From the NCBI RefSeq assembly GCF_938017615.1, contig NZ_CALIJA010000061.1, positions 1 through 8,042 on the forward strand: a DNA stretch of 8,042 nucleotides, given 5' to 3'. The notes below the pieces were generated by a model. It worked only from the letters and a program-made list of their open reading frames with translations, was not told the origin of the DNA and made no database searches. A program made the position numbers and the translations under genes. This stretch comes from an uncultured Campylobacter sp. GTDB taxonomy: Bacteria; Campylobacterota; Campylobacteria; Campylobacterales; Campylobacteraceae. This document shows positions 5,604 through 8,042 of the stretch, piece by piece; position 1 is the stretch's first letter; the number at the start of each line of letters is the position of its first letter.

Positions 5604-7427
5604 ATGAGCGATATTATCGCGTATAAATTTAACGGTGAAATTTACGATACTCAAAGTATCGGCGAGCACGCAAGCGAGGCGCAGCCGATATATTTCGATA
5701 ACTCCGAGGACGCGCTAAAGGTGATCCGCCACTCCTGTGCGCACCTTTTGGCGCAGGCGGTGCGCGAGCTCTACCCTGGCGCTAAATTTTTCGTAGGACC
5801 CGCGATCGAGGATGGGTTTTACTACGATATCCGCGTCAGCAAAGATAACGGCGAGAAGCTCGGCGAAGAGGATTTGGGGGCGATCGAAAAGAAGATGCGC
5901 ACGCTTGCCGAGGCAAATTTAGAGATTAAAAAGATAGCCTCCACCAAAGAGGCGGTCGCGAAAAAATATGCAAACGACGATCTTAAGCAGGAAGTTTTAA
6001 AGCGCATCCCGGACGGCCCGGTTAGCTTATACGCGCAGGGGGAGTTTGAGGACATCTGCCGCGGCCCGCACGTGCAAAATACGAAATTTTTGAAAAATTT
6101 TGCTCTTACGCGCATCGCGGGGGCGTATCTGGGCGGCGATGAAAAGCGCGAGATGCTAACTCGCATCTACGGCGTCGTATTTGCCGATAAAGATAGCCTC
6201 AAAAAACACCTTACGATGCTTGAGGAAGCCAAGAAGCGCGATCATCGAAAGCTCGGAGCCGAGATGAAATTTTTCACCTTCGACGAGCAGATCGGCGCGG
6301 GACTTCCGATCTGGCTTCCTGCGGGTACGAGGATGCGCATAAAGCTCGAGGAACGCCTTTATAGGCAGCTTCGCAAGCGCGGCTACGAGCCGGTGCGCGG
6401 TCCTGAAATTTTAAAATCCGACGCGTGGAAGATTAGCGGGCATTACAGCAACTACAAAGAAAATATGTATTTTACGACGATCGAGGAGCAGGAATACGGC
6501 ATCAAGCCGATGAACTGCGTCGGTCACATCAAGGTTTATCAAAGCGAAATCCGCTCATATCGCGATCTGCCGCTTAAATTTTGCGAGTACGGCGTCGTGC
6601 ACCGCCACGAAAAAAGCGGCGTCTTGCACGGGCTTTTCCGCGTGCGCGAGTTTACGCAGGACGACGCGCATCTGTTTGTGATGCCGAGCCAGATCAAAGA
6701 AAACGTCTATGAAATTTTGGATTTCGTGGAGCTCTTGATGAAGGCTTTCGGCTTTGAATACGAGCTTGAAATTTCGACTAAGCCGCAAAAGGCGGTCGGC
6801 GACGACGAGGTTTGGGAGATCGCGACGAAGGCCTTAAAAGACGCGCTTGACGAAAAGGGCTTAAAATACGGCTTAGACGAGGGCGGCGGCGCATTTTACG
6901 GGCCTAAGATCGACATCAAAATCACCGACGCGCTCGGTCGAAAATGGCAGTGCGGCACGGTGCAGGTCGATTTTAACCTGCCTGCGCGCTTCGAGCTTGG
7001 CTATATCGACGAAAATAATGAAAAAAAGCAGCCCGTGATGCTGCATCGCGCGATTTTGGGAAGCTTCGAGCGCTTCGTGGGGATTTTGCTCGAGCACACC
7101 GCGGGCGAGCTTCCGTTTTGGATCTGTCCTACGCAGGTATCGATCGTGCCGATCGGCGAGGCGCACGCAGACTACGCGAAAGAAATTTTAAATTTGCTGC
7201 GCGAAGCAGACATTGACGGCGAAATTTTAGATAGAAACGAGACGTTAAATAAACGAATTAGAACGGCTGAAAAGCAGAAGGTGCCGCTCATCATCGTCCT
7301 AGGCGATAATGAAGTTTCGGCTCGTAGCGTGGCTCTGCGCGATCGCAGGGCGCGCGAACAGCGAAATTTAGGGCTGGATGAGTTTTTAAATTTCGTAAAA
7401 GCTAAATTAAACGAGGTGAATTTTTGA
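5604..7427 (+). CDS. thrS: Threonyl-tRNA synthetase
   Basis: A 607-residue class II synthetase that charges tRNA-Thr in the cytoplasm. The editing domain comes first, with HSCAH (43-47) and DICRGPH (Asp150, Cys152, His156), so clearance of mischarged serine should work. The catalytic core holds zinc ligands Cys305 (MNCVGH), His356 (QDDAH) and His481, motif 2 as FRVREF (345-350) and motif 3 as [18 protein letters not shown] (481-498). The anticodon-binding domain spans about 511-607. The editing HxxxH sits 30 residues earlier than in E. coli (73/77), so the N-terminal TGS domain is missing or a remnant; the short form matches what I recall of Campylobacter and Helicobacter enzymes. ATG 5604 has AAGAGG ten bases upstream. 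The stop overlaps infC by four bases, so the two are co-transcribed, probably from the -10 at 5541. The leader may be autoregulatory. Confidence 0.98.
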   Translation: MSDIIAYKFNGEIYDTQSIGEHASEAQPIYFDNSEDALKVIRHSCAHLLAQAVRELYPGAKFFVGPAIEDGFYYDIRVSKDNGEKLGEEDLGAIEKKMRTLAEANLEIKKIASTKEAVAKKYANDDLKQEVLKRIPDGPVSLYAQGEFEDICRGPHVQNTKFLKNFALTRIAGAYLGGDEKREMLTRIYGVVFADKDSLKKHLTMLEEAKKRDHRKLGAEMKFFTFDEQIGAGLPIWLPAGTRMRIKLEERLYRQLRKRGYEPVRGPEILKSDAWKISGHYSNYKENMYFTTIEEQEYGIKPMNCVGHIKVYQSEIRSYRDLPLKFCEYGVVHRHEKSGVLHGLFRVREFTQDDAHLFVMPSQIKENVYEILDFVELLMKAFGFEYELEISTKPQKAVGDDEVWEIATKALKDALDEKGLKYGLDEGGGAFYGPKIDIKITDALGRKWQCGTVQVDFNLPARFELGYIDENNEKKQPVMLHRAILGSFERFVGILLEHTAGELPFWICPTQVSIVPIGEAHADYAKEILNLLREADIDGEILDRNETLNKRIRTAEKQKVPLIIVLGDNEVSARSVALRDRRAREQRNLGLDEFLNFVKAKLNEVNF

Positions 7428-7945
7428 GCAGAGAGAAAGAGGTTTTTCTAAACGAGGACATTCCGGCTAGCGAAGTCAGGTGCATAGGCGACAACGGCGA
7501 GGTTTACGGCATAATTTCAAAGGCGCAGGCGTTGCAAATCGCCGAGCGAGAGGGCGTGGATCTGGTTTTGATAGCGCCCGATGCAAAGCCGCCCGTTTGC
7601 AAGGTCATGAACTACAGCAAATTTCGCTATCAGCAGGAAAAAAAGCTCAAAGAGGCGAAAAAAAAGCAAAAAATCATCGAGGTCAAAGAGATCAAGCTGT
7701 CCGCCAAAATCGCTCAAAATGACATTAATTACAAAGTAAAACACGCGAAAGAATTCCTTGGTAGCGGCAAACACGTCAAGCTTCGCGTATTTTTAAAAGG
7801 GCGCGAGATGTCGAGCCCGGAAATCGGCGTAAATTTGCTCAATAAAATTTGGGACGAATTTTTTGCTGAAGTGGCTGATCGCGATAAAGCGCCCGCGCTG
7901 GAGGGTCGCTACGTAAATATGCTGATCACGCCGAAAAAGGCGTAG
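7424..7945 (+). CDS. infC: Translation initiation factor IF-3
   Basis: A 173-residue protein, close to E. coli IF-3 (180). It binds the 30S subunit, prevents premature 50S joining and monitors start-codon and initiator-tRNA pairing. The N-domain (about 1-70) has the signature [20 protein letters not shown] (46-65). A lysine-rich linker helix (about 70-88, [11 protein letters not shown]) leads to the C-domain (about 89-173), with [20 protein letters not shown] and the final LITPKKA. Translation starts at TTG, not ATG: it is placed by GAGGTG (7413-7418), and the codon overlaps the thrS stop as TTGA, so ribosomes finishing thrS can restart here. E. coli infC also uses a non-AUG start (AUU) for autoregulation, but UUG is not a start that IF-3 strongly rejects, so the same control is uncertain. 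The following rpmI-rplT pair of many bacteria is not seen in the remaining 97 bases. Confidence 0.97.
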   Translation: MSREKEVFLNEDIPASEVRCIGDNGEVYGIISKAQALQIAEREGVDLVLIAPDAKPPVCKVMNYSKFRYQQEKKLKEAKKKQKIIEVKEIKLSAKIAQNDINYKVKHAKEFLGSGKHVKLRVFLKGREMSSPEIGVNLLNKIWDEFFAEVADRDKAPALEGRYVNMLITPKKA

Positions 7946-7986
7946 CGTAAATTTAGCTATGCTATAAAAATCGCAGCGATAAAATG

Positions 7987-8006
7987 GTGGAATTTTGAAA
8001 TTCCAC
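7987..8006 (+). terminator. Hairpin after infC, weak terminator candidate
   Basis: GTGGAATTT (7987-7995) and AAATTCCAC (7998-8006) form a nine-base perfect inverted repeat with only two bases between, so the real loop would be four or more. It lies 41 bases after the infC stop. Only TGATTT follows, not a T-tract, so termination is uncertain; it could also be a protein-binding dyad upstream of the next gene. Confidence 0.35.
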
Positions 8007-8009
8007 TGA

Positions 8010-8038
8010 TTTAAGTGTGCTCTTAATTAGAGAATAAT
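8010..8038 (+). promoter_or_regulatory. Candidate outward promoter at the window end
   Basis: TTTAAGTGTG (8010-8019) resembles the reported Campylobacter -35 consensus (TTTAAGTnTT), and AATAAT (8033-8038) lies 23 bases on, start to start, as a five-of-six -10 box. A small dyad, CTCT/AGAG (8020-8032), sits between. It would drive a + strand gene beyond the window. Confidence 0.3.
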
Positions 8039-8042
8039 TGCA

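Overview
The window looks like a chromosomal segment of a relatively GC-rich Campylobacter (Campylobacterota), in the style of C. gracilis or the C. showae/C. rectus group. The reasons are the tandem thrS-infC pair, a HcpA-type cysteine-rich Sel1 protein, AT-rich spacers full of AAATTT words beside GC-richer genes, and compact gene overlaps. Species assignment is inference; no search was run.

Layout. 28-711 (+): secreted, cysteine-rich Sel1/HcpA-like repeat protein, followed by a hairpin. 712-1485: a 774-bp interval with no convincing gene but several long inverted repeats. 1486-2340 (-): nfo, endonuclease IV, with all metal ligands intact. 2341-2700: a second spacer. 2701-3192 (-): small lipoprotein of unknown function. 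3270-3344 (+): tRNA-Glu(UUC) with encoded CCA, preceded by a promoter-like element and a leader hairpin. 3580-4317 (+) and 4301-5500 (+): a small kinase-fold protein and an MFS exporter of the Bcr/CflA type, overlapping by 17 bases and probably translationally coupled. 5604-7427 (+) and 7424-7945 (+): thrS and infC, overlapping by 4 bases, with their own promoter-like element and a structured leader. The last ~95 bases hold a hairpin and a possible outward promoter.

How it fits together. nfo is DNA repair. tRNA-Glu, thrS and infC belong to translation. The kinase-exporter pair is probably a cell-envelope or efflux unit. No mobile element, CRISPR array, phage gene or defence system was seen, and no clearly new multi-gene system. 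The signals most worth checking are regulatory or structural: a tRNA-Thr anticodon-like hairpin in the thrS leader, a clustered fold in the 712-1485 spacer, a non-canonical catalytic loop in the kinase-like protein, and strong enrichment of the palindrome AAATTT across genes and spacers.
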